The notes beneath the pieces are model-generated. The model worked only from the letters and a program-made list of their open reading frames with translations, was not told where the DNA came from and searched no databases. From the NCBI GenBank assembly GCA_013398615.1, contig VZSR01000514.1:1359790-1423789 (forward strand): a stretch of DNA of 64,000 bases, in the 5' to 3' direction. This stretch comes from Brachypodius melanocephalos. Lineage: Eukaryota > Chordata > Aves > Passeriformes > Pycnonotidae. This document shows, one piece after another, positions 44,460 through 55,900 of this stretch. Every line of letters starts with the position of its first letter. Position 1 is the stretch's first letter. The position numbers and the translations under genes were made by a program.

Positions 44460-46490
44460 TTCCTGGTAATAAAACAAAACAGAGACAGAAACTTTCCAAC
44501 TTGAAACAAAGTAAGGACGAAGTGAAACATTTTTTTCCTGGCCGTCTTTGTTTCCCTTGAAAAATTTCAAGAGGAAAAAAGTCACGAAAAGACAAAAATT
44601 CAGTAGTTTCCTCCCTGAGCTGATGGAGATCTCTCTAGAGGAAATGTGTCCGATAAGCTAAAGTGAACCCACCTCCCCTGCTTTATCTCAAGCAGTGTCA
44701 GATGGGTATTTCTAGCAGGATCTCTCCTGGACTCTCAGAGCATCGGATTACTCTCCCATCCCGTGCTCCTCCTGCCCTGTCCCAGCGCTCCCCGGCCGAT
44801 CCCCGGGCAGGCGGGCTGCAGTGGGCTGTGCCCCCTTCCTGAAGAGAAGGGCTCTCATCACCGGCACACTCCATTCTCCACAGTGGCTGCTTCGCTGGAG
44901 AGGCCTGGGGATGTCCCAGGAGCTGCCCCCAGTGCCACACAAGAGGCCACAAGTTTTCTGTTTTATCAGGGGTTTTCAGTCTTAGGAAAGCTGCCTCAGT
45001 TTCCCCACTAAATGTTTCAAGCAGACACCTCACTGCAGTGTTTCCTAAAGCAGGAGTGAACCAGAAACATCTGCATTCCCTGGCATTAGAGGCATCTCAA
45101 TTCACCCCTAAATACAAAGTCAGGAGTCCTTGCTTCTGACCCCACACATGGCCAAATTGGGAACTGAACCTCTCAAAGCATCCAGGTCCTGAAACACCCC
45201 ATGGCTCAGACTGGACATGTGCTGCCAGCCGGGCTGGGACACAGTCAGCAGTGGTCAGGGCAAGGCCAGTCCTGTCCCCATCACAGCTGTGTTTATTTTC
45301 TGCATCTTGGGATTTGTTGTTAATAATCCCACCTGCCCAAGGAAATCCCCTTGGCTGCCACCACTGGTGGATCAACCCACACCTCCATTCACTTCGTCCC
45401 TCAGGGCTTTGCATGCAGGTGCCATGATGCAGATGCTTATCTTTCTAGTGGAGAGAGGGCCAAAAGGAGTCCAGTCTGAAAACCCTGACCCAAAATCTGG
45501 CCAATTATCCATTAATTGATTCTGCTCACTCCCCAGTGATTAATTGTCAAGAAAAACCATGTCACATTTTGCAAGCCCAGACTCCAGCACAGCGACAGCA
45601 CAGGTCCTTTATCAGCCCCGGGGCCAGCCGTGGCACCAGCCTGTCTGAGCCAGCCAGGTACCTCCACATCCCAGGGCTTGTTTGTTTTGGTGTAAGCCTG
45701 AGTGTAATTGGGGCTAAAGAAAAATACCCACAGCAAAACAAACACGGCGCCAATGATGGACACGGCCCTGCAGCCAGCACAAAGACGGATGGGAGGAGAG
45801 CCTGTCCTGAGAAGCCCAGGTGGAGATGCCCAGAGAGTTCAACTCTTGCTTGTCAACTGTTCAATTAATTTTCAGCAGCTCCTGTGAGAGTGAAGAGCCA
45901 AGTCAAGCACCTCCTGCAGACAGGATGTGTCCAGGGCCAGAGGGAGAATCCTGCTGCATCCCACCCTGCCTTCCCAGATGGGGGACCAAGACCACCTGCA
46001 CCAGCCACGGGACTCTCTCATTGCTTTCCTTGCCTCAGTTTCCCACAGCATCATCCTGAATAATTCATGTACAAGACAGAGAAAAGGATAAATCACAAGC
46101 AGTGATTAACATGAGTTATTTCCATGCTGGGAAGATCTATCAGACTGACTCTATCAGGTTGAGGTGATTAATGCAGCATGCAGCCCTGAACAGAAGCCCT
46201 CACATTCAATTACAGATGCTGGGGGGCTCCTGGACAACAAGAAATCAGAGACGAGACTGAGTGGGGAGACCCCAAGCCACTGTAAGACATTTGGTGTGGA
46301 TCCACCTCATATTAGCCCTAACCAGGTTTAATGGGATTCGGACAGGTTGACAAACCAAACACACACAAATCAGGCACACTCTGACATCCCAGTGCATTTG
46401 TGATTTACTGCAAAGCCATCAAAGCTGGTTCTTAGGTCACATCCAACACACAAGTCTGCAGGTTTGTCAGACCAATCCTCTGGTGCCATG
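44460..46490. other. Intergenic sequence, nothing recognised
   Basis: No supported feature. Confidence 0.5.
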
Positions 46491-46494
46491 GGAG

Positions 46495-46650
46495 TGGACT
46501 AGCTTGAAGAAGTTATTTTAGAAATTATTTTAGAAATAGATTTTTTTAAAGTGCAACATCTGACTTGATTAACAATTATTAGATAACTAACAATTCATTA
46601 ACATTAATTAACAAGCTGAATGTTATTTTACTTCTTTGATAACCACTGAC
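46495..46650. promoter_or_regulatory. AT-rich homeodomain-core cluster
   Basis: Repeated ATTATTTTAGAAAT words, then GATTAACAATTATTAG and CATTAACATTAATTAAC. Could be an enhancer or simply AT-rich; low confidence. Confidence 0.3.
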
Positions 46651-49600
46651 TCCAAATGCTCTTTTTCACCCTGTCCAGGGCTGCACTTGTTTCCAGGTGA
46701 GCTCCCCCTGTGCCCCATGAGCACCACCTGATTTATTTCCAGCAACAGGAGTCTGACAGAGACGCCTCTGCATCTGCTGGAGGGTGCAAAGAGGGAGAGC
46801 TCTGGGGGTTTGTAGCCAAGATCACAGGTGTCTGATACGATGGGGTTTGAAACCAAGTCCTGAGCTGGCTCTACACGCTGACTATTTTTTGCTGTTTGAT
46901 CTCTCTGCTATTGCTATGCCAGACTCCTTCCTCTCGTATCAGGGCCTTCAACAGCTAAATACCTCTCTATTCAGATCTAGATTTAACAATCAATGCAACA
47001 CAAAACTCCAAAAAGCCACCACTGAGTTGTATCCATGTGGTGAGGCTTTAACTATGTGTTTTGGAGCCTTGATAGCCTCAGACCTGTGGCACCCATTGAA
47101 AAGAAGGGGAGAGTCTGTGGTCACAGACTGCCTGGCAGGAAAAACTTTCCCCTGCTCACTGGCATGGCCAATCCCACTTCCCTCTGCAGCCTGGCTGGGC
47201 CCTCATTTCACTGCACAGCCCTGTGATCTTCCAGGGAGGACTTATATTAGCCCAAGCCATTAACACAGAAAGTTATTAGTAGGCTCTTGGGCAGAGTCTA
47301 TTTTCATATTCATTTGGCTAATTAAATGTAAATCTGCTGCTCTGGGTTACCACTAAGGGTCCCGAGCCCCATCAGTCAGCCTGTATTCACAGGGGAGAAA
47401 AGTGACACACCCCTGTGCAGAGGTGAGCCATGGTCACACGGGACATGCCAGCCCTGCCATCTCAATGGGTGGCTCTGTCACCCATGGGTGACACAGGGGG
47501 CTTCTTCAAGTTATTTGGGCTCCAAGGAACAGGTACCACTTCTTCCTACCCACGGGATATTTAAACCAGGGACATCTGGCCATGGCTCTCCATGATGGCA
47601 GGGCTTGAAAGATGTTCAATGAACGTGCCAGCCATGATCAATATTTGGAGCCTGCTGGCCCTGGCTGCCCTCCCCAGGGTTTGAGGGAGCATATGGGTGT
47701 TTCCACCCGGCTAGGGTTGCAGCAGCTTTTAAGATGTCACTGATCTCCTCACAGGGACCGTCTGCAGTCACGTAGGCTGAGGTGGCAGGGGAGTCCAAGG
47801 AACTTTGCAGGGTCACATCACCAGCCTGGTCCCCATTCCCGTGTTGGTACCCAACACATCATATGGCAATGCTACAAAATCACCAAGAAATGGGATTTTC
47901 TGCTCCAGACAGGACACTGAAGGGCTGCAGGTGGAGATAGGATGGACAGAGATGGATGCCCTGAGAGGTGATGTGGAGATGCTTCTCTGTGGCTGAGGCA
48001 CTCACAGGAGGGACGTGGCTCTCCAGTGAGTACTGACATCCACCTTTCTTTACCATGTACTCTGTGTCTGCATCAGGGCTCTGCCACCACCAGCAGCACA
48101 GCTGGATCTTGTTTCACTCCTTTTCTCAAAGCAAACAAACACAGACGGCATCACCTGCTGAGTCAGCCAGGAGGCACCAGGGCAGGCAGGCATCATCCTC
48201 CCTCAGACACTGCATGCAGCCAGACCTGAGCTGGTTTGGGTGCTCCAGGCTGCTCCTGCCATGTCCCCCATCCTCAGCCTGGGCACCAGCTCCATCTTCC
48301 ATCCCAGTGGTGGGAGAAACCAGCCCATCTACCCCTGTGGCTGTGGGTCTCAGGGCTCACACGAGGGTGAAGCCACCCTTTATGTGATACAGGCAGGACA
48401 GAAATAAATGCCATGTGTGAGTTTGGCTGCACATGGGCATGGCTCTGCACCCACAGAGTGCTCAAGGGATGGGCAGAGAGGGACAGAGCCAAGCTGTAAA
48501 GCCAGGGTTGGGGAGATGTGTGAGGGTCCAGGCTGGGGAGAGTGCTGGGGAGAGCTGCCCTGCAGCCTGGGGGAGCCAGTCCAGCCCTGCTGCCTGGTGT
48601 CTGCTTTTCAGTGCCTGCAGCAAAATCCACCTGCCACTCAAAGCAGCCCCACATCCGCCTGCCCCGCAGCCCCGCTCTGGCTGCATGTCCCAGCTGGTTG
48701 CAGATGGATAGGCTGGGAGCAGGCCAGGAATAGCCTGAGTTGCTGGGAGCCAGGGATACTTTGTCCTGCTTTAGGGCAGCTCACAGGCAAAGCAAACCTG
48801 GGGTAGCTGTCTGTTTGCTGTAGACTGAGCTGTAGCATTACACTCATCCTCTGGATTCCTTGTTCATTTGGCATATAATAATCCCTGGAATCCAGCTCAG
48901 TGCTGGTGGCTGGCAGCATCAACCAAGCCAAGCACACAAAATGTGCAAGGTGGGGAAAGCAGGGAATGGTGTCTCCAGGAGTTCAGGAACTGTGCCACGC
49001 TGCCTGAGGTCCCGTGAGTAGGGAAGGTGCAGGGGTCTCACTCTCCATTGCCCCAGGTACTTTGCAGCCCCTTGTCCCACTGATCCCACTTGATCCCAGG
49101 CTGATCCTGCCTTGCCAACTCACAGCTCAACCTGTCCCTGCTGCCTCCTGTTATCAGCCACTGAAATCCCACCTGTTTTCCCATTCATAGGAGCACCCCT
49201 GTCTGTATTAACTCCTGACCCCAGAGAGATTCTTTTGACAACTGTGTTTACCAGGGGCTTGGAGGTTGAGTTTTCTCCATGCCAGAGCTCAGCCATCCTG
49301 TCTCCAGCCCAGGATGCCCCACGGTCCTTCCCAGCTTGGAGAGTCTGCAGTGCCTGCAGCTTGGCAGGGGGGTGCTGCTCCTGCCAGGCCAGCCTCTGAT
49401 CCAGAGCAGTCCCAGCCTCCCTGGAAATCCTGGCAAGAGATGATGCTCACCTTCTGCTGGGAGATCTTTGGAAGAAGTCCACCACCCTCTCCAGTGGTCC
49501 CTGCTAAATTTCCGTGGGACCCCTGTGTTGTCTGAGTACTGACAGGGAAGGTCTCACCCTCACACCTCCCAAGGCTTGTGCTTTCAGCTCCTCCAGGTCC

Positions 49601-49740
49601 AACTGGAGAACTCAGACCTGCCAGAGACCTTGGGAGCAGGGCCAGAAGAGGGTTTAGGGGTGGAGGCCAAGGGCAGAGGGTGTGAGGTGGAAGAGCTGTA
49701 AACCAAGAGAGCCCATCCCAGCCTTGGTGGATTTCTCTTC
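46651..49740. other. Intergenic sequence with one small motif island
   Basis: Mostly featureless. At 47288-47345 CATATTCATTTGG and GCTAATTAAATG lie in a short AT-rich island that could be a small conserved element. Confidence 0.4.
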
Positions 49741-49754
49741 AACCTCCTCCCCTA

Positions 49755-49900
49755 CTCACCCTTCCTTAATTATTCTTAATGGGTAAGCTCATAAGAGCTT
49801 CTATTAACTTTATTACCAGATCAATTAGTGCTTACTTCCCCCTCGCCCCCCCTTGTGTTAATAATACCATCAAATATGAAGACAACATCTGCACTGCTAC
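49755..49900. promoter_or_regulatory. Candidate enhancer block O
   Basis: CCTTAATTATTCTTAATGGG, TATTAACTTTATTACC, GATCAATTAGTGC and TTAATAATACC in about 110 bp. Flanks are GC-richer and motif-poor. Confidence 0.45.
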
Positions 49901-52390
49901 CCAGCAACCTGGAGAAGGTGCTGGGGAACAGTCTGGTCTGAGCTCCAGGTGCTTTGTTGGGCACTTCTGAGATCGATGGATCCTCCCCAAGATGTGGTCC
50001 AGTGAGGAGGGAAGCCAGGGAGGAGGAAGATTAATTGGAGAAGACGTTGGCACCAAGCAGCTCCAAAATCTGCTGGCATGAGCTGAGCAGGAGAGGTTTG
50101 GCACCAGAAGGAAGCCCTCTTGCCTGCAGCCCCGTGAGCTGGTGGGGTTGGCACAAACAGCAGAGGATACAGGTGTTTGTTGGTGGGTCTGGTGGAAGGA
50201 GCCACGGCATCAATCAGAGCACCACAGGATGGCAGGAATGGGGCCACAGGGACAGCAGAAGAGGGAATGGCTGCAGCTACTTTCTCTGAACAGAGGGAAG
50301 AGGACACCTTCCCAGCACAGAGAGAAGAGCAGCACCAGCACCCGTGTTCTGCTTTGTGGGGGGACATGAGGGAGGATGGGAGCACCCCTGGGGCACACAG
50401 CATCCATCCCCACATCCCCTTTAGAGATGGAGGGGCACAGAGGATGGGTGCTGGTGCTGAGCCCATCACCCAGCTATCCTTCCTCAAACTGTGTCCTTTT
50501 TGGGGACCTACTCCCAGCACCCTAGAGGCGAGTGCCCCCCTCAGCCCTTGGCACAGCCCTTGCACAAACATGAGCACTGGATGCAGAGAGGCAGGAGTTG
50601 GCTGCAAGCTGCAGCTGTGCTGGATGCCCTGGCTCTCAGCAGGGCCATTGCATCCTGACTGACAGGCCCTGAAGGGAATGCACAGGAAAACTGTGGGAGC
50701 GAAAGGATTCTGAAATATTTAACCGGGGCACCTTGCATGGAAAGAAACTCCTCTTGCGAAGGCACCAGCTCCCACCACAGAGCATTTCTCAGACCCCTCA
50801 GCTGCCCACGCAGTTTGTTCCAGCCTGAAAGGACCCACTTGAACATCCTGGAAAGGACACAGCATTCCCAGCACCCTGAGTCACGTGTCCTGCTTGTGTC
50901 ATGCTGACAGCTTGCAGCTTTGGCACTTGGAAAGTGCTGTAGGACCACTGCAAAATTCCATCCTGCCTGGACTTGGGACAGCACGGCTCTGAGCCAAAGG
51001 GCTGCCAGGCCAGGGGCTCAGCGAGGCAGTGTGGGAACAACTTGTACCTGCACCTTTTCAGTAAACAAGCACTCAGACAGGGTCTGCAGGACCACCAGAT
51101 TCCTGCAGAGCCAGCTCCCAGTCCCATCCACTGGACCCGTGTTCAGCATTCAACAACAATAGAAATTTGTTCACCTGCCCAGGTTCCCTCCCAGATGCTG
51201 GAGGAGGCCAGATGGGGCATTGTGTGTTTGACTTGGTGAAAAATACCCACCAACAGCTTTTGGTGGCTGTCAGCAGTTGACTTCTGTATGGAGATACTGC
51301 TGCTTGGCTGCATCACCCAAGAAGAAGTCCCCAGCCAGAAAGGACCTAGCAGAAGATTGAGTCCTGCTCTCCTCATATAAGGAGGTCCCACTGCCTCCTA
51401 ATGTCATGGGTGATTTGCTATGAACAGCCATATTTCATGAACAGCCATCAACCGAGCCCATATTTATGGCCAACAATCCCCACGGGGGCACAGGTGGTCT
51501 CACGCACACGTTACAGTGCTCTCTGCTGGCTGAGCACCCCAAACTCTTTCTGTCATCTTTCCAATTGTCCCAAGTTTAGCTCTCTCCTGAAACAACCTAT
51601 TCCTGTGTCCCTGGCTGGCCTTGTCCCTGCTCTTGCCTGCAAGTCTCCCTTCCATGGAGCTGATCCAAGGCTCTTTAGACTCTCACTGCTGACCTGCCCC
51701 ATCCACCTCTGAGGCTGGACCAGATAAGGTCTCTGGCCAGCACTTGGCCAGCACAGGGGTCTCCAGCCCATATAGAACTCCCCTCTCCTGCCAGCAGGGT
51801 TGTTGCTCCCAAGCCTCAGACCAAGCAGGGAGCTGCCCAGCTCCCACCACTGCTACTCTGCTTACACCCCATTCCTAAGGAAAACCTCCAAAGAGAGCTC
51901 CTGACCTTCATCCACTATGGGATCTGAAGACTCAGCTCCAAAGAGCTCCAGTTTGCAACTGACCCATGGTAGAACAGTGGTTCTGTGAACCTCCAGAGAC
52001 ACACAGGGACTCCGAGTGACTGGAGGTGTCCTGGGCAGAGCACCACGAGCCTGAGATCAGTCACAGCCAGAGGGCTGGTGGGGAAGGATAACACCATCAC
52101 CACAGTCTGGAAAGAGAAGGAAACCTAGCCCGAGTCTTCTCAGTATCCAGCAGAAAATGCAGTTGGAAAACTGATGCTAAAGCCTTCTAACTTCATGTCC
52201 GAGGACTTCCCCTTTGCAGGTAGAGGTGGTGGGTGCAGGAGGGAGGGAACGATGCTGTACTTGAATGGGGCTATTGCTGCCAGGGATGGAGGAGGAGAGA
52301 GTAAAGCACCACCACCCCCTGCCCCCAGCCCTTCCAAAATAAACAGGTCTGGGAAATAATTGTCAATGTGAAAGGAATTAAAAAGGCTTC
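49901..52390. other. Intergenic sequence, nothing recognised
   Basis: The minus-strand open frame 49897-50607 (236 codons) has no domain, signal or repeat structure and shares its span with long frames on the other strand; treated as random. Confidence 0.45.
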
Positions 52391-52394
52391 AGCA

Positions 52395-52416
52395 TGTGTG
52401 TGTGTGTGTGTGTGTG
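52395..52416. repeat. TG dinucleotide microsatellite
   Basis: 11 TG units directly beside candidate enhancer block P. Confidence 0.95.
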
Positions 52417-52419
52417 CGA

Positions 52420-52570
52420 GTCCTGCCAGGTTAATACTGCTGCCTATTCGCCTGACAGCTCCAAGATTGATTACCTGCCTCAGCGCTCTTTATAACTTGA
52501 TCAGTCGAATTAATCTCTGGCTGCGGGCCCATCTGATGCCAGGCATCACAAATTTAATTTGGAGGTGTAC
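52420..52570. promoter_or_regulatory. Candidate enhancer block P: PREP/MEIS and PBX-HOX composite
   Basis: TGACAG (52453-52458) is followed after 5 bp by AGATTGATTA (52464-52473), the order and close spacing seen in known PREP/MEIS-PBX-HOX composite enhancers. Then come CTTTATAACTTGATCAG, GAATTAATC and CAAATTTAATTTGG. Non-repetitive; the strongest regulatory candidate by motif grammar. Confidence 0.5.
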
Positions 52571-52751
52571 GGGATCTTTCATTCCTCCCTCTCTCCCTCC
52601 TTCCCCCGCCCCAATCCCTGTCCATGTCCCTTTCTTCTCAGCTCATCAGCACACATGATGTTCCTGCTGATGTAAGGATGACCTGGGCTGTCAAAGCTTC
52701 CTCAGGGCTGCAGGGAATAACATCAGCAAGTAAACCCATGCTACCCACAGG

Positions 52752-52833
52752 AAAAAAAATTCAAAAAACCAAACCAAACCAAAAACCCCAAACCCCAAAA
52801 CAAACTAAAAAACCCAAACCCAACCACAAAACC
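52752..52833 (+). repeat. A/C-only low-complexity tract
   Basis: AAACC, CCAAA and AAAACCCC units with three T and no G, like the tract at 19.6 kb. Confidence 0.9.
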
Positions 52834-52854
52834 AGAGGCCAAAGCAGACACTAA

Positions 52855-52990
52855 GTAAGACATATTAATGTACTAAAGACTTAATGAAGTTGGGGAGGGG
52901 GGTGTGAGGGGAAAGTGCTTACTTTATTAGTTTATGGCCGATTAATGGGAACGGTCATTACAATGATGGAGATGGATTACCCCCATCAAA
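52855..52990. promoter_or_regulatory. Candidate enhancer block Q
   Basis: CATATTAATGTAC, GACTTAATGAAG, TTATTAGTTTATGG, CCGATTAATGGG and GTCATTACAATG in 130 bp. Together with block P it forms a 570 bp regulatory-looking pair split by the A/C tract. Confidence 0.45.
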
Positions 52991-55900
52991 CACAACCACC
53001 AGCCCCTTTTGGAAGGTGGAAGGGTGCCCGTGTTAGTGCCTTGCTGCTCAGCCAGGGCCTGGGAAGTGGGGTGCTCCACAGGGAGGAGAGATGGGATCAG
53101 GGAGGGCAGGGGGCTGCAGAGATGCCAGGGAGATTTTGGAACATGCCATGAGCTGGAGACTGAATGAATGAGTAGTTCAGGTGGTGGGATTGAGGGGTCA
53201 GTGCTTTGGAGGAGAAATCCCACAGAAGAAAGGAAAGAAAAGGGCCAAGTGAAGACGCCAAGGAGCCCCCCTGCCAATGAGCAGCCTGGGGGTGATTTCA
53301 GATCCCCAAAGCTTGGTTCACCTTTTAGGCTGAGAGAAGCACAGCATCTCCGATGCATTAATACCCAGCTGCCAGCCAAAGAGGGCACAGGATGGACAGA
53401 CAGACTGGCCAGAGGCATGGGAGATCAGCTCCATGGGTGGTAAGCAGCTTTCACCCCTCGCCCCTCCAGCACTCTGTGCTGACACCCTCAAGTGTGTCTG
53501 CAGGACCAGGATGTGAGAGCCAGTTTGGTTCACCCAGAACATGGTTAAATACCTGCTCACAGCCCAGGTGTCCTATGGTGATCACCCAGAGGTCCCCAGA
53601 TACCTCATGATAATCAGAATTACCAAATATCTCTCCAGCCGCAAATTGGTAGTTACATTTTAGCTCCCTGGGGCAGTGCAGTAACTCTCATCCCTGCGAG
53701 CCGTGGTTCAAGGACCATCTACTCTCACTGGGGATTAAATGCTCCAGGAAAACATTCACAGTTGCATTCACTTGAGAGTCTTTGATTCCTCCATGTTTCC
53801 AGCCCCTTTTATTCACACCACACCAAAATTTACACCAAACGTGGAGGATAATTTACTTTTTTTGCCTTTAATGGCTGGAATATTCACACTGATAACAGGA
53901 GTTGGGAATTAAAAGGGAACATCTTAGATATTTCTGCAAACTTAGCTGTTTGTCTGGAAAGCAAAGGTGTTGAGCTTCACATACAGGGGAAATAAACAGA
54001 GGAAAATACATGTCTAATTTTCTCCCTGGATGCCAGGGTCCCAGAGTATAGCCATGACATGCTCTGGCAGCCCCCTGACCTGTCTACCCAGGCACCACTG
54101 GAAGAGGTGGAAGTGCATCTGCCAGGCCCTTGGAAGAAGCAAACATGCACCCAAGGCTGATGCCTTCCCTGTGCAGCTTCACCAGGGGCTGTTCCAGGTG
54201 GTGCTGTCCCTGAGCTCTGAGCAGCCTGGAGGGATGGACATTCCTTCACGCACTCCCCACAGCTCTGCTCTCACACACCGTGGCCTTTCTCCAGCTTGGG
54301 CTGGGACCATCTTGTTAAACCTTCTGTTTTGTGGGATCACCAAGCACTGGCAGACAGGTGTGGTAGAGCACAGCAAGGTCAGGTGTTTCCATCACTTCAG
54401 ATCCTCTCCCAGCTCAGCAGCTCCCTGTCTGCACATATTAACCTGTGCTTGAGCCAGTTTCCCATACGACTTCTGGACAAGCCTGAGATTATTTGATCCC
54501 CAGAGCCTGGTGTAGCAAGCTTGTCTTGCAATTTGTTGTGAAGGGGTTGAGATCCCCCAGCAGCTCACCTGCCATCCCCACCCACAGCCAGGCTCAGCAG
54601 CAAGGAGGGAGCTCATGGTCACACTGCCACCTCGGGCAGTGCTGCCGCTCTCCAGCATCCACATGGACTCGCAGCCTTTCACCATTCCTGAGTGATGAAT
54701 AACCACCCTAATGAATGGAGGGAAATTGGATTAGTGCTGAACACCCATGTGCTTGAACTGAGCCTGATTAAACCCCCATCTGTGCAGGGAGAGGCCGAGT
54801 CGTCCTGCCTCTCAAAAGCCAGGGAGCTGGCAGCACTTATGAGTGGTCTCATCTGCAGCCTGTTCGGACATTTCAGGTGCTCAGAAGCATTTTCCCCCTT
54901 ACCGGTGGCAAAAACCCCCTGAAGGCTGAGCTGGAAAGTTTGGGAGGGGTTTTCTGCAGTGTGCTGATCTGTGCCCAATGGATGCTTTTGTAACTGGAAG
55001 AGGGAAGATTTACAAGACTTCTGAGTTGTCTCTGGGCTTGCCACCAGGTCCTTCCCTCAGCTGGGAAAGTCGGTCTCATCCACCTTGCCTCAGTTTCCAA
55101 CTGATATAGACAACACCTTCCTACATACACATACTGTGTTTTCTTTGGAGCAGAGTGTCTTCCACTAGGAACTTGGCCCAAATGGCAGAGGCCATCTCTG
55201 TCTTTCCTGATGACTTTGCACAGACCCCTTAGAAAGGGTCTGGGGACACTGATGGGGATGACAGTTTCTAAGATATGGGTGCTAGGACTCGGAGTAGGCA
55301 ATCTGCCAGGACCAAGGCTGCAACTAGAAAACTTAAGGCTAGAGGAGATGCCAGGATCCTCTGTAGTTGTCTCAGAAATACTCAGGACAGATCATATCAA
55401 CCTGCCTACAAACACTGACAGCTCTAACTTGGGTTTGGATAAAGAATCCCTATGACAAAAACACTTGGCAAAGGATCCCAGTTTGCTCTGCAGATCCCAG
55501 GAGCTGACTAAATCACTTCTAATCTTAGGGGAAAGGCTATTTCCAGCCCCTCTCACTGCTAAAACAAGTGAAAAATCAAAATGGATCTTATTTTTAACGC
55601 TTTTCTCTTGGTTTGGGTCCCATTGACCCTCCAATCCAGCAGGCTCCAGCCCTTGGATGGCTGCACCTTTCTGCAGACCCTGGGAACAGTAGTGGGACCT
55701 GATACCAGGCACCTGGTGCCAGGTTCCCACTGCTCACAGTTCTGGCACATCTTGAGAGTGTTTTTGGGGAGAAATAGCAGCTGCAACCCATCTCATGGGC
55801 AAATAGTCATGCCAGTGCTATCCCAAAGACACACCCCAAGGAATCCTTTCAGGTCCCCTCCCCACACTGAGGACCTTCCACATCCAGGAGGTGGCAAGAC

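Noticed and set aside
49897..50607. 236-codon minus-strand open frame
   Set aside because: No domain, signal peptide or conserved pattern; long frames overlap it on both strands in a stop-poor GC context.
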